This document shows, one piece after another, positions 1 to 9,019 of a stretch of 34,804 nucleotides of DNA. This stretch comes from Halioglobus sp. (lineage in GTDB: Bacteria > Pseudomonadota > Gammaproteobacteria > Pseudomonadales > Halieaceae). Positions within the stretch are counted from its first letter, which is position 1, and the number at the start of each line of letters is the position of its first letter. Position numbers and translations under genes: made by a program. The notes under the pieces were generated by a model. That model made no database searches. It worked only from the letters and a program-made list of their open reading frames with translations, and was not told where the DNA came from. The stretch covers positions 1 to 34,804 of the forward strand of contig JAPKAY010000040.1 of the NCBI GenBank assembly GCA_028825045.1, given 5' to 3'.

Positions 1-477
1 CACACACTGCCGCCTCCGCAGTGCCGCCACCATGGTAGCGGCACAAGGTCATCAGACACTGTAGAAGCGAATCATCTGAGCCGGCCATTTTCGACGTCCA
101 TCCTCTTTTGCTACGCTGCAAATTATTCCAACATTGATACTTAAGCTACTGAATAATTTACGAATTCTAGTTCCTCTAGCATAAGCCAGATGCCGATTGT
201 TTACTATGCTTCAAATGCGCGCCTTATCACATAAATCGCCATCGCGCGCGACGCAATCCGCCGGATAGGGTAAACCCCGTGTGATTTGTGTTGTGCACCG
301 CACTATTGCAATGCTGCTGTCCCCGCTGACCTGTGATCAGAGTCACATTTGTGAACGTGCAGCATGTAGAAAAGTACCAACATTACGGTGTGTGAGCGTG
401 TTTGGGCCGATCAGGGAGTGGCAAGTTCATTGCGTGCTCATGGCCCGGTAAATCCGAACGCAGCTCTGATTAAAAAC
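1..477. other. Gene-free stretch with two palindromes
   Basis: No convincing coding region was found here. Two structures stand out: a near-perfect 24-bp palindrome at 21-44 (arms GTGCCGC and GCGGCAC around ACCATGGT, one mismatched pair) and a perfect CRP-type site at 332-347. The gene at 478 points the other way, so these sites lie downstream of it and probably serve a gene to the left of the window or an unrecognised transcript. Confidence 0.5.
332..347. promoter_or_regulatory. CRP/Vfr-type binding site
   Basis: TGTGATCAGAGTCACA matches the CRP consensus TGTGA-N6-TCACA exactly in both half-sites. This is seen directly. Binding by a CRP or Vfr homologue is inferred from the known consensus. 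No target gene could be assigned inside the window. Confidence 0.5.
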
Positions 478-1674
478 TCAGGAAACTAATCCGCGATTAA
501 ATGGCCAGACATTCGGCAACACCAGGGCGACTACACGCATCTCTATTGATTTGCGCACCACACTGTCCATCGCCTCGCTCGCTCGCGTCAGCCAGACTTC
601 TACAGCGGGCTGCCCCTGATTCTCCAGCGGTACGCTTGAACATAAACCAGCCATAGTTTCAATCGCGCGTCGCAGCGGCGCAGTGCTGGTCGATGGCAGA
701 TCTCTTGCTGTAATAACCCGCGGCTTCGCACTCTCGCCCAACCTCAGCTGGTTACACATCCGTTGTAGTTCCAGGTAATAATGCTCTGCGATATCCTCAC
801 CAGGCAAAATGAAAGAACCATGCGGCTCGCCTAATGTGTCAAATACATAGGCCTGATCGTGCGTCATATGGGAATGAAAATACCACTGCTGTGCGTCGTC
901 GTGGAGAAAGGTCCAACTATCGTTAACGCTCATATCTTCGCTTCTATCGAGAAACGAATCCGTAGGCAGGGCATAACGCAACTGGTGCTCGCGCGCATTA
1001 AGAGTGCTTCTATCCATCAGGGTGAGAGGGCGCGTGATCTGTTGTAACGGTATCCACATATTCACCAACACCAGCGGCGAAAAATTATTGGCTCCATCAG
1101 GCGTCTGGTGGCGAAACAGCCGCGGCGCAAAACCTCGCATAATCTGCTTCAGCGGTGTACCGCGTACGTCCTGATCACCGTGCACCGCCAGCGCCACATC
1201 GTGACCATTCATGCCGGTCATCTTGAGGTCCGGGTCAATTTTCAATCCGTTGGGGCCGCCCTTGCGCATAATCAGCCCTTCGGGGGCAATATTCAGCAGC
1301 TTGAGGCATTTACCCCCCGCGAGGGGGAAAACCGCACCCGTCAGGCGCCGACGAAGATGTCGTGCCTCCTGGAGTCCAATCTCGCCGGCCTCGCGAATCT
1401 GGGACAATAAGGTCTGCAGCTTTTCAATACCCGCAAGATCTATGGACTCAAAGCCCATCTTTTGCAGGTTGAGCGCAGCCTCTCCCGGCGCCGACCAATC
1501 GCGTACCTTGCAGCTCCGGTACTCGAACTGTTGCGTAAACTCCGAATCCAATGGTCGTGTAGTTGCCCTCTTCAGACCCCTATCTTCGTGGTCACCCGTC
1601 ACTTCTTCCGGTCGTGAAAAGCCCAACTGGGCCTCTACTTCGTTGATCACACCCGGCTCTAACGCCAATCCCAT
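478..1674 (-). CDS. CmcJ/NvfI-like oxidoreductase (putative)
   Basis: A 398-residue soluble protein. The central part reads VLVNMWIPL followed by RPLTLMD, and later WYFHSHMTHDQAYVFDTLG and EPHGSF. This order (NxW-P, PLxLxD, WYxxxxMxxDE-like, FDxxxxxPH) is the pattern of the CmcJ/NvfI/AsaB group, which includes cephamycin 7-alpha-hydroxylase subunit and fungal oxygenase relatives related to 2-oxoglutarate enzymes. The N-terminal 100 residues are not recognised. The start at 1674 has a GGGAG seven bases upstream. It is divergent from the amidohydrolase at 1874, so both may share the 200-bp promoter region. Substrate unknown; the context suggests secondary or isoprenoid metabolism. The family call rests on motif recall, not an alignment. 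Confidence 0.55.
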   Translation of the reverse strand: MGLALEPGVINEVEAQLGFSRPEEVTGDHEDRGLKRATTRPLDSEFTQQFEYRSCKVRDWSAPGEAALNLQKMGFESIDLAGIEKLQTLLSQIREAGEIGLQEARHLRRRLTGAVFPLAGGKCLKLLNIAPEGLIMRKGGPNGLKIDPDLKMTGMNGHDVALAVHGDQDVRGTPLKQIMRGFAPRLFRHQTPDGANNFSPLVLVNMWIPLQQITRPLTLMDRSTLNAREHQLRYALPTDSFLDRSEDMSVNDSWTFLHDDAQQWYFHSHMTHDQAYVFDTLGEPHGSFILPGEDIAEHYYLELQRMCNQLRLGESAKPRVITARDLPSTSTAPLRRAIETMAGLCSSVPLENQGQPAVEVWLTRASEAMDSVVRKSIEMRVVALVLPNVWPFNRGLVS

Positions 1675-1873
1675 CTCGCACTCCCGCTAACCATACAAGC
1701 ACTCAGAACACACCCTGCTCGAACAGGGCCTGCGCAGAATCCAGCCAGAAGGGCCGAATCTTCCGCGCGATTAAAGAGCATAGCGGTCAATGACCGACAT
1801 GCCAACTTGTCAGGAACCTGCTCGCTCCAATACACTGCCACTCCTGATGTAAAGCTGCCCCAGAGAGGAAACT

Positions 1874-3130
1874 ATGTCCAAAGTGGTCATGATCAGCGCC
1901 GATTGTCACGCAGGCGCACTGCCAGACGGCTATAAACCGTATTTGCCCAAGGAATTTCACGCCGCCGCAGACATTTGGTGGCTGCAATATGCGCGAGAAA
2001 TGATGAAACGAATGGGCACATTTTTCGATCAGGAAGCGGCGCAGGAATTCAACAGCCGTTCCGGAGACCAGGGTGCCGGGCGCATGGACCCGACGGCCGC
2101 CTCCAAAGCTGCCCGAGCAACCGATGCGGAACTCTGGGATTACCTGTGCGATCCCGACAGCATGATCGCCCCACGCCGCGGCGAATACGAACCTGATGTA
2201 CGCCTGCGCGAGCTCGAAGATGACGGCATCTCCGGCGAAGTTATTTTCCCCCAGATGGCGCCTTTTGGAGCGGGCTTAATGCAGTATCGTCACGACGTTA
2301 CGCCGCAGCAAAGTTTAGCGGGCAATCGCGCCTACAATTACTGGTTGGCAGAGCTGTGCAGCAAAAACCCCGGTCGCCACGCGGGGGTCGCCATTATTAA
2401 TGTAGACGATATCGCCATATCTGTGGAGGAAGTGCGTGAGGCGCATAAACTGGGTCTGTTTGGCGGCGTTCTGCTACCGACCAGCACCGGACCCAACCCC
2501 TTCTATCATGACTACAAACGCTATGCGCCCCTATGGACTGTATGTGAAGAACTAAACATGCCAATCCACACCCATTCCGGTTGGTCACCGGATTACGGCG
2601 ATGTAGCCAGTGCCACCACCATGTACATCAGTGAGGTGGATATGTGGGCCCAACGCCCCTTCACCGCGCTCCTGTGGTCGGGCGTTTTCGAAAAACATCC
2701 TAATATCAAACTGATTTTCACCGAGACAGGTTGCGGTTGGATACTGGAGACGCTCCGCGTACTCAAATTCAAAGTCGACAACCCCATCTTCGCTCATTTC
2801 ACCAAGGATTTATCCCTTACACCGCAAGAGTACTTTCAGCGCAATTGTTTTATAGGCGCCTCGTTTCTCGCACCCCACGAGATTGGCAGCCGCTATAACA
2901 TTGGTATCGATAAACTGATGTGGGGTTCAGACTATCCGCATATGGAAGGCACCTGGCCCAACACCATGCACAAACTGCGTGAAACATTTCATGACGTCGA
3001 AGAAGGAGAAATTCGTAGTATACTGGGCACAAAAGCCATTGACGTTTTTGGCTTTGATCCGGCACTGATGCGAAATGCGGCAGATCGCATCGGGCCTGAA
3101 ATTAGCGACATTCAGCAGGCGGTCGACTAA
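1874..3130 (+). CDS. Amidohydrolase family 2 metal-dependent hydrolase
   Basis: A 418-residue cytosolic TIM-barrel hydrolase or decarboxylase of the Amidohydro_2 type. The N-terminus carries the metal motif ADCH (residues 9-12). A mid-protein IHTHSG gives the barrel histidines, and MWGSDYPHMEGTWPN near residue 355 supplies the C-terminal aspartate. Family members hydrolyse or decarboxylate ring-cleavage and acid intermediates (for example ACMS decarboxylase and relatives). Homologues with this long N-terminus are common in steroid and aromatic gene clusters. The start is supported by GAGAGG six bases upstream. It is followed on the same strand by a nitroreductase-like protein and an SDR, which may form one transcription unit, though the 103-bp gap to the next gene leaves that open. 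Exact substrate unknown. Confidence 0.85.
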   Translation: MSKVVMISADCHAGALPDGYKPYLPKEFHAAADIWWLQYAREMMKRMGTFFDQEAAQEFNSRSGDQGAGRMDPTAASKAARATDAELWDYLCDPDSMIAPRRGEYEPDVRLRELEDDGISGEVIFPQMAPFGAGLMQYRHDVTPQQSLAGNRAYNYWLAELCSKNPGRHAGVAIINVDDIAISVEEVREAHKLGLFGGVLLPTSTGPNPFYHDYKRYAPLWTVCEELNMPIHTHSGWSPDYGDVASATTMYISEVDMWAQRPFTALLWSGVFEKHPNIKLIFTETGCGWILETLRVLKFKVDNPIFAHFTKDLSLTPQEYFQRNCFIGASFLAPHEIGSRYNIGIDKLMWGSDYPHMEGTWPNTMHKLRETFHDVEEGEIRSILGTKAIDVFGFDPALMRNAADRIGPEISDIQQAVD

Positions 3131-3233
3131 TAAGCTAACCGCCACCGCACACTTGTGCCGTTACTAGCCAGTGTTTTTCCGGATTTTTTATCCCGCGTAT
3201 CAATACCTATCCTAAGCTGAAAAGAGAGCAACA

Positions 3234-3668
3234 ATGCCCACCAATTTCGCCAACATTGAGCAAGCCGTATTCCGCAATATCAATGCGGTGGTCGAGCCGA
3301 CGGTGCGCAGAGGATTTGGATCACCGACATTTGCACCGGCCGGCCTAATCGTGCTGGAAACGAAAGGGTTCAAAAGTGGCATGCGACGTCGTACCCCCCT
3401 GTGGAGTTTTCGACTAGGCCGCTACCGTCTGGTTAGCACTGGCCGTGGTGATCGTTCGTTTTGGGTAAAGAATGTGTTGCAACAACCCAGGGTAAACTAC
3501 TACCTGGGTGGCAGGCGAAGAGCAGCGGATGCAATTGTCATTACCCGCAGCGCGCTCCTACCCGACTCACCGAAGCTGAGTCCGTCTTTACAAAAAATGG
3601 CAGCGGTATTATCAAGCTGTGCGCCCGAAGGTTGGGCGTTTGTCCTCCTTGTGCCTGTTAAGCGCTGA
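3234..3668 (+). CDS. Deazaflavin-dependent (Ddn-type) nitroreductase family protein
   Basis: A 144-residue protein with the split-barrel signature of the Ddn/F420-dependent family: a hydrophobic strand LIVLETKGFKSGMRRRTPL near residue 40, then a GRYRLVSTGRGDRSFWVKN segment, then the ADAIVI strand. In mycobacteria such proteins use coenzyme F420H2 or bind flavin. Length fits the family (about 140 residues). An AGAGAGC motif precedes the ATG. It lies between an amidohydrolase and an SDR on the same strand. F420 is uncommon in gammaproteobacteria, so the cofactor here is uncertain; FMN or heme-type use by relatives is possible. No membrane segment is evident. Confidence 0.75.
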   Translation: MPTNFANIEQAVFRNINAVVEPTVRRGFGSPTFAPAGLIVLETKGFKSGMRRRTPLWSFRLGRYRLVSTGRGDRSFWVKNVLQQPRVNYYLGGRRRAADAIVITRSALLPDSPKLSPSLQKMAAVLSSCAPEGWAFVLLVPVKR

Positions 3669-3721
3669 CGTGATACGAGCAAGTTAAACACGCAATTCTT
3701 TCACAGGAGTTCATTACACAT

Positions 3722-4507
3722 ATGAATATCGATTTTTCCAACAAAGTTTATCTGGTCACAGGCGGCGCATCGGGAATTGGCGAGGCAGTAGTGCGCTATC
3801 TGGCGCAGCACAACGGCATGGCAGTCATCGCCGATATTAACGAAGAAGCCGGCGCATTGCTGGTCGATCAGTTTCCGAATCAACTACGCTACCTGCACAC
3901 TGACGTAACTGACATGGCGCAAGTCGAAGCGGCATGTGTGCTGGCCAAACAGGAGTTCGGCGGCCTTGACGGCGCCGTCAATAGCGCAGGCGTAGGCAGC
4001 CTGGGCAAGGTCACTGAGATGCCGATCGAGGAATGGCACCGGGTTATCGACATCGACCTGCACGGCGTTTTTCATGCCTGCCGTGCAGCTATACCCCTGT
4101 TGCGCCAGCGTGGCGGCGGCAGTATCGTCAATATCGCCTCACTAAGCGGTGTTCGCGCAGACTACGGTTTCGCCGCCTACAACGCCGCCAAAGCCGGTGT
4201 GATCAACCTCACCCGTACGCTGGGACTGGATCACGCTGCGGAAAATATTCGTGCCACTGCGGTTTGCCCGGGTTATATCGCCACACCCCTGACCGCAGGC
4301 GCAGGTGCGATTGATGCCATCCATGATGATTGGCTACAGCGAATCCCTCTGCAACGTGCGGGAACTGCAGCAGAGGTCGCGCAGCTAGTCGTTTTTTTGC
4401 TGTCACCAGCCGCCAGTTATATTACAGGCACAGAGGTTGTTATCGACGGTGGACTGGGTAGCAGTAACAATCAACCCAATATCCCCGATATCTTTGCCTC
4501 GATGTGA
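3722..4507 (+). CDS. SDR family NAD(P)-dependent oxidoreductase
   Basis: A classical 261-residue short-chain dehydrogenase. Rossmann motif TGGASGIGEA lies at about residues 13-22, the structural NSAG is a variant of NNAG near residue 88, the catalytic serine is in IASLSG, the YNAAK motif holds the catalytic Tyr-Lys, and PGYIATPL follows. The acidic residue after strand 2 (ADIN) favours NAD over NADP. Relatives oxidise secondary alcohols, including hydroxysteroids. The only strong Shine-Dalgarno (AGGAG at 3705-3709) is 12 bases from the ATG, longer than usual. It is 53 bp downstream of the Ddn-type gene and convergent with the TonB receptor gene. Confidence 0.9.
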   Translation: MNIDFSNKVYLVTGGASGIGEAVVRYLAQHNGMAVIADINEEAGALLVDQFPNQLRYLHTDVTDMAQVEAACVLAKQEFGGLDGAVNSAGVGSLGKVTEMPIEEWHRVIDIDLHGVFHACRAAIPLLRQRGGGSIVNIASLSGVRADYGFAAYNAAKAGVINLTRTLGLDHAAENIRATAVCPGYIATPLTAGAGAIDAIHDDWLQRIPLQRAGTAAEVAQLVVFLLSPAASYITGTEVVIDGGLGSSNNQPNIPDIFASM

Positions 4508-4574
4508 GGTGCTCCGCACGCGGGTGGCAGGCCCATCATGGATTAGCTATCGCGCTAGTTCCGATAACTCATCA

Positions 4575-6878
4575 CTAAAAATATTCATATTCCAGAGTCA
4601 CGCCATAGGTCCGTGGATCGCCAAATGTAGCCACGCCGTCGATAAACCCCAAATCATCGAAGGCAGACTGGCGAATATTACCAATGAAATACTCCTGATC
4701 CAGCAGATTCTTGCCCCACAGACGAATTTTCAGCTGGCCATAGCCTGACCCCAGCGCAATCTCCGAGAGCGACACGGTGGCCCCCAAAAGCGTGCGGTCA
4801 TCCAAGAAGCCCGTAGGCATGGTGACACCTGAATTAGTCTTATTCTGGTATTGAGCATTGATGTTGGCTGAGAACAAACCAACCGCAACTGAACGCGTAT
4901 AATCAAGCGCAATTGTGGCACTGTGTTTCGGCGCAAGAGCGAGGTCATCGGTCAGCTGATCGGTAACAGGAGAAACACCATCAGGGGACAATGCGTCAAG
5001 GGCGAGGTAAGTAATGGTCTCAGGGCCAAAGTTCGAATTCAGATAGCCATAGCCGATAGTGGCGGTCAGTTCATCCGTAATTGCGGCAGTAAAGTCGAGT
5101 TCAAGGCCACTGATCTTCGCATCCTTGATATTGACGAAATCCCGTTCACCGGCATTGCTGCCTGTTGGCACACTCTGTTGATAATCGTCGTATTGCATAT
5201 AAAAAACCGCGGCATTCAGGCGAATTCTACTGTCAGCCAGATCACCTTTGTAACCCAGCTCGTAGGACACAAGGTCCTCCTCGTCAAATCCCTCCTCAAA
5301 ATTGATCAAACTGGTAGAACGCTGACTCGTGCCGCCTGCTTTGTAAGCTGAAACCACCTTCGCATACACATTGGAAAACGCGTTGAGATCATAATCGACA
5401 GTGAAGGACGGATTGAATTTACTAAAACCCTCATCGTAATCCGCCGTGAAGGCAGGAATACCAACGGGGGTACCCGCAAAACCAAATGAAACACGATTAT
5501 TGTCGCGGTAAGCTTTGCGATTGTCATTGGAATAACGTCCACCTAACGTGAAATGCCAACGATCCTGCAGTTGCGCAGGGCTCCAGGTGGCCTGACCGTA
5601 AACCGCCACGGAGGTATTTTTTGTGGAGGTAAAGTCGACCAGTACACCAGGCGGAATCGCCTCAGATCCACTGCTGTTCCCAAGCTGATCTTCGTCGGAT
5701 TTGTCTTCATAGTAAAAGAGGCCACCTACCCAGGTGACAGTATCGGTTTCGCCTAGCAACTGAAATTCCTGGGTGAACTGATCGAACGATGTATCCGGCA
5801 AGCCGTTGGTGATGCTGTAGAGGCCCGCCAGCGATGCCGTAGGAACTTGGGCGTTCTGGGTAAAGGCGTCGACATCCCGATACCCGGTGACGGACTTGAA
5901 AATCAGCGTATCGCTGAACTCCCAGGCAACATTGAGCGTGTGGGCATTGATTTGTACATCGCCCTTTATTTGGTCATCGAATGATGTGGCTTTATCCAGT
6001 CGATGCTCTGTTGCCTCCACCGGAATGCCATTCGAATCAACTTGCGGGTTTGCAAATTGGATAATGCTTGCAAGGGGGGCGCTGGGATCAAAACCCAGAG
6101 CCTGCGACAGACGCGCCGTATCCTTTATGGAGTAATTGCCGTACTGGTAATCCAGCACTCCGGCGCCGCTGATATCCCAATGGAAATCAGCAGTAAAGGT
6201 TTCGCGATCCTCAATCCCCCAATTATCACCATTGCCAATGTTGTCCACCCATCCATCCCGCTCATAAGCGGTATACGCTAGCTTTACCGCGGCGACGTCA
6301 TTGATGGGGACATTCACGAGGCTACTGGAGCGAAATCGGTCCAGGTTACCCACATCAAAGCTCTGCTTGATCCGCAAACCGCTGGGATCCGCTTCCCGGG
6401 TGATGATATTAATTGCGCCGCCAGTGGCATTCCTGCCATACAAGGTGCCCTGGGGGCCACGCAGGACTTCTATCCGTTGGGTATCTGCTGTTTCAAATGC
6501 GGTTCCAACAGATGAGCCAATATAGACACCATCCATGTACAGCGCGACTGAAGGGTCCTGTGTCACCTGCACATCGTTTTGACCGACACCGCGGATGAAC
6601 AGTCGTACCGTGGTTGATGAACCAGTGAACTCATTGATAAGTACATTGGGTACTTTTGAAGCCAAATCCTTGATATCACGGATACCCAGTTTCTCCAGCG
6701 CTTCCTGATTAAACGCAACGATAGAAATAGGCACATCCTGCAAAGATTCTTCGCGTTTTTCAGCGGTGACAATCACTTCTTCCAATGCCGGCGCTGCGAT
6801 TGAAATTGCAGGTATGCCCACGAGCATGACGGAAGTAGTGAAAACTGCAGACCAAACATAGGGCCGTTTTATAAGCAT
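4575..6878 (-). CDS. TonB-dependent outer-membrane receptor
   Basis: A 767-residue outer-membrane transporter. It has an N-terminal signal peptide (about residues 1-28, cleavage after ISIAA), the TonB-box region EEVIVTAEKREESLQDVP, a plug domain with FIRGVGQND and RIEVLRGPQGTLYGRNA, and a 22-strand barrel ending in GDPRTYGVTL and a terminal Phe, as needed for BAM-mediated insertion. This subfamily (EEVxVTAxKRxExLQDVP) is typical of marine and sphingomonad catabolic receptors, not classical siderophore receptors. It is the last gene of the CYP51 operon, 89 bp after the OYE-like gene, so it likely imports that pathway's substrate. The ligand is not predictable from sequence. Confidence 0.93.
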   Translation of the reverse strand: MLIKRPYVWSAVFTTSVMLVGIPAISIAAPALEEVIVTAEKREESLQDVPISIVAFNQEALEKLGIRDIKDLASKVPNVLINEFTGSSTTVRLFIRGVGQNDVQVTQDPSVALYMDGVYIGSSVGTAFETADTQRIEVLRGPQGTLYGRNATGGAINIITREADPSGLRIKQSFDVGNLDRFRSSSLVNVPINDVAAVKLAYTAYERDGWVDNIGNGDNWGIEDRETFTADFHWDISGAGVLDYQYGNYSIKDTARLSQALGFDPSAPLASIIQFANPQVDSNGIPVEATEHRLDKATSFDDQIKGDVQINAHTLNVAWEFSDTLIFKSVTGYRDVDAFTQNAQVPTASLAGLYSITNGLPDTSFDQFTQEFQLLGETDTVTWVGGLFYYEDKSDEDQLGNSSGSEAIPPGVLVDFTSTKNTSVAVYGQATWSPAQLQDRWHFTLGGRYSNDNRKAYRDNNRVSFGFAGTPVGIPAFTADYDEGFSKFNPSFTVDYDLNAFSNVYAKVVSAYKAGGTSQRSTSLINFEEGFDEEDLVSYELGYKGDLADSRIRLNAAVFYMQYDDYQQSVPTGSNAGERDFVNIKDAKISGLELDFTAAITDELTATIGYGYLNSNFGPETITYLALDALSPDGVSPVTDQLTDDLALAPKHSATIALDYTRSVAVGLFSANINAQYQNKTNSGVTMPTGFLDDRTLLGATVSLSEIALGSGYGQLKIRLWGKNLLDQEYFIGNIRQSAFDDLGFIDGVATFGDPRTYGVTLEYEYF

Positions 6879-6967
6879 CGTGTACCTACCTGGTTATTGT
6901 TATACATCTGAGTATAGGGGATTTTCGCAGCTTGTCCTGCGCGCACTGCCAGAAACCAATCCTCTCG

Positions 6968-9019
6968 CTAAATTCGTGCAACAGCTTCCGCTGCCGTCGT
7001 GGTTGCCTTCACGATCAGTCCTAGCCCGGTACTGTCTCCAATTGACTGAACGTTGATCTTTGCCGCCCTCAGGGCATCGGCGAATCGTGTATCTGCCACT
7101 GGCTCACCCGTCACAACAACGCTGTCACAGGAAATGGTATGCTTGCGGCCGCGCGCACTGATTTCCACAGCATCGGGGTCTATCCGTTCGATTGTGACTG
7201 CCGTATTCACGGTAATGCGCAACTGGTCCAACTTGTCCATGTGTTCATGGCGGCGCTTCTTTCCCACTTCAGGGATGATTTTCTTCGCCGCATCGACGAC
7301 ATGTACAGTCCGCCCTCGCATCGCCAGAAATTCCGCCAGCTCAATCGCCACCAGGTCCGAACCCACAATAACCACTTTTTCTCCAAGCGGCATCCACCAC
7401 TGGCTAAGCCGTCGCAACAGCCTCGGAGTCACCACTCGCTGCACCAAAGGCATCACTACACCCAGCAGATGCCGTTGCCAGTTCGGCAATCGCCAGGCTT
7501 CACCCTCGCGCAAATCACCTGCCACGATCTGACGCATCAACGCGCCGGTAATTATGTTTGCCTGCTCGATGCCCGGTATGTGTGGCGTTTTCACTACCGC
7601 TCCGGTGGCCACAATTACTGCCGCAGGATGCTCAGCTTTAACCTTATCAATCGTTGCAGTGACACCGGTGCGAACGTCGACGCCGAGGCGACGTACTTCA
7701 CTCAGCAACCAATTCAGAAAACGCTCATTGTCTCCATGCACGGTGGACGCCAACAACAGGGAGCCACCCAGACGATTCTGACGCTCAAACAACACCACCT
7801 GATGCCCCGCCTCCGCTGCTATACGGGCAGCTTCAAGACCGCCAGTTCCGCCTCCCACAATAACAAGTTTCTTACTCCCTGTAGGAACGACCAACTCAGA
7901 TTCTCGTCCGGAAAAGGGATTGATCGCACAACCGAGATTGTCATTGGTCTGCATCGAGTCGATACAATTTTCGCAGGATATACAGCGTCGAATGCGCTCC
8001 GGTTGGCCCTGCAGTACTTTTTGCGGGAGATATGGGTCGGCGAGCAGGGGTCTGGCCATGGCGATTAAATCTGCCTGCCCCCTCACCAGAATTTTCTCCG
8101 CCAGTTCCGGGTCGTGAATGCGACCGACCAGCATGACCGGCACATCCACAACATGCTTAATCGCCGCCGCCTGGGCGATGTTGTGCGCATCACCATACTC
8201 AGAGCGACCTACCATCATGGTAACCAGCGCATCGGAAATGCCGCCGCTCACCCGAAAGCAATCAACACCGGCAGCAACCAGCTCTGGCGCCAAACGCTGG
8301 GTATCGTCCACGGAGCGCCCGCCGGGCATGCGCTCATAACCGGAAATACTGAGGGTCACGGGAAAATCCATACCGGCTCGCGCCTTTATCTCACCCAGCA
8401 CTTCATTGATCAGTCGCGTTCTCGTCTCAGCCTTAAAGGCCGAATACTCATCCTTACGCTTGTTCCTCAGGGGGGAAAGAAAAGAACCGAGCAGGTTGTA
8501 ACAATGCGCCGCGTGCAATTCTATGCCGTCGTAACCTGCCTCCCGCGCACGCCGCGCGCCTTCACCATACTGACGCGCAATTTCGGGCAGCTCACTGATG
8601 TCCAGTGGCCTGCTTGCCCAGCCCCAAACGGGTGCGACACTTACCGAAGGACCAACGGGTTGCGGGCCGCCAAACATTGGAGCGACGCTCTCCGGGCCCG
8701 TATGACTAAGTTGCGGCTGCACCTTGGCACCGTGCTGGTGAATGCGATCTGTAATCCTGCGGTGAGCATCTATATATTTGTCATCGGCAAGCGTCATCGA
8801 ACGGTGCAAATAGCGGTGCACTTCATCGATTGTTATCAACTCCATGGTGATCAGCCCCACCCCGCCTTTTGCCCGCTCCTCAAAGTAGCGGATCAACCGC
8901 TCACTGGGCGTCTGGTCATCATTGCAGTAGGCGGTAGTCATGGGAGACATGACCATGCGGTTCTTCAACACCATGGTGCCAATATTGAACGGGGAGCTCA
9001 ACTGGGTAAATGTCGTCAT
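6968..9019 (-). CDS. OYE / 2,4-dienoyl-CoA reductase-like FAD/FMN oxidoreductase
   Basis: A 683-residue two-part flavoprotein. Residues 1-340 form an Old-Yellow-Enzyme TIM barrel (FNIGTMVLKNRMVMSPM at the start, catalytic HAAHCYNLLGSFLSP). Then comes an Fe-S cysteine cluster CISCENC...C, and a C-terminal FAD/NAD(P) part with VIVGGGTGGLEAA and a second nucleotide fold VIVGSDLVAIELAEF. Relatives reduce enoyl or dienoyl-CoA thioesters, enones, or bile-acid intermediates (BaiCD/BaiH). The cysteine spacing C-x2-C-x2-C-x11-C is one residue shorter than the usual C-x2-C-x3-C-x11-C. The second fold has GSDLVA in place of a full GxGxxG. Its ATG overlaps the MaoC stop (ATGA), indicating translational coupling. 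Confidence 0.9.
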   Translation of the reverse strand: MTTFTQLSSPFNIGTMVLKNRMVMSPMTTAYCNDDQTPSERLIRYFEERAKGGVGLITMELITIDEVHRYLHRSMTLADDKYIDAHRRITDRIHQHGAKVQPQLSHTGPESVAPMFGGPQPVGPSVSVAPVWGWASRPLDISELPEIARQYGEGARRAREAGYDGIELHAAHCYNLLGSFLSPLRNKRKDEYSAFKAETRTRLINEVLGEIKARAGMDFPVTLSISGYERMPGGRSVDDTQRLAPELVAAGVDCFRVSGGISDALVTMMVGRSEYGDAHNIAQAAAIKHVVDVPVMLVGRIHDPELAEKILVRGQADLIAMARPLLADPYLPQKVLQGQPERIRRCISCENCIDSMQTNDNLGCAINPFSGRESELVVPTGSKKLVIVGGGTGGLEAARIAAEAGHQVVLFERQNRLGGSLLLASTVHGDNERFLNWLLSEVRRLGVDVRTGVTATIDKVKAEHPAAVIVATGAVVKTPHIPGIEQANIITGALMRQIVAGDLREGEAWRLPNWQRHLLGVVMPLVQRVVTPRLLRRLSQWWMPLGEKVVIVGSDLVAIELAEFLAMRGRTVHVVDAAKKIIPEVGKKRRHEHMDKLDQLRITVNTAVTIERIDPDAVEISARGRKHTISCDSVVVTGEPVADTRFADALRAAKINVQSIGDSTGLGLIVKATTTAAEAVARI

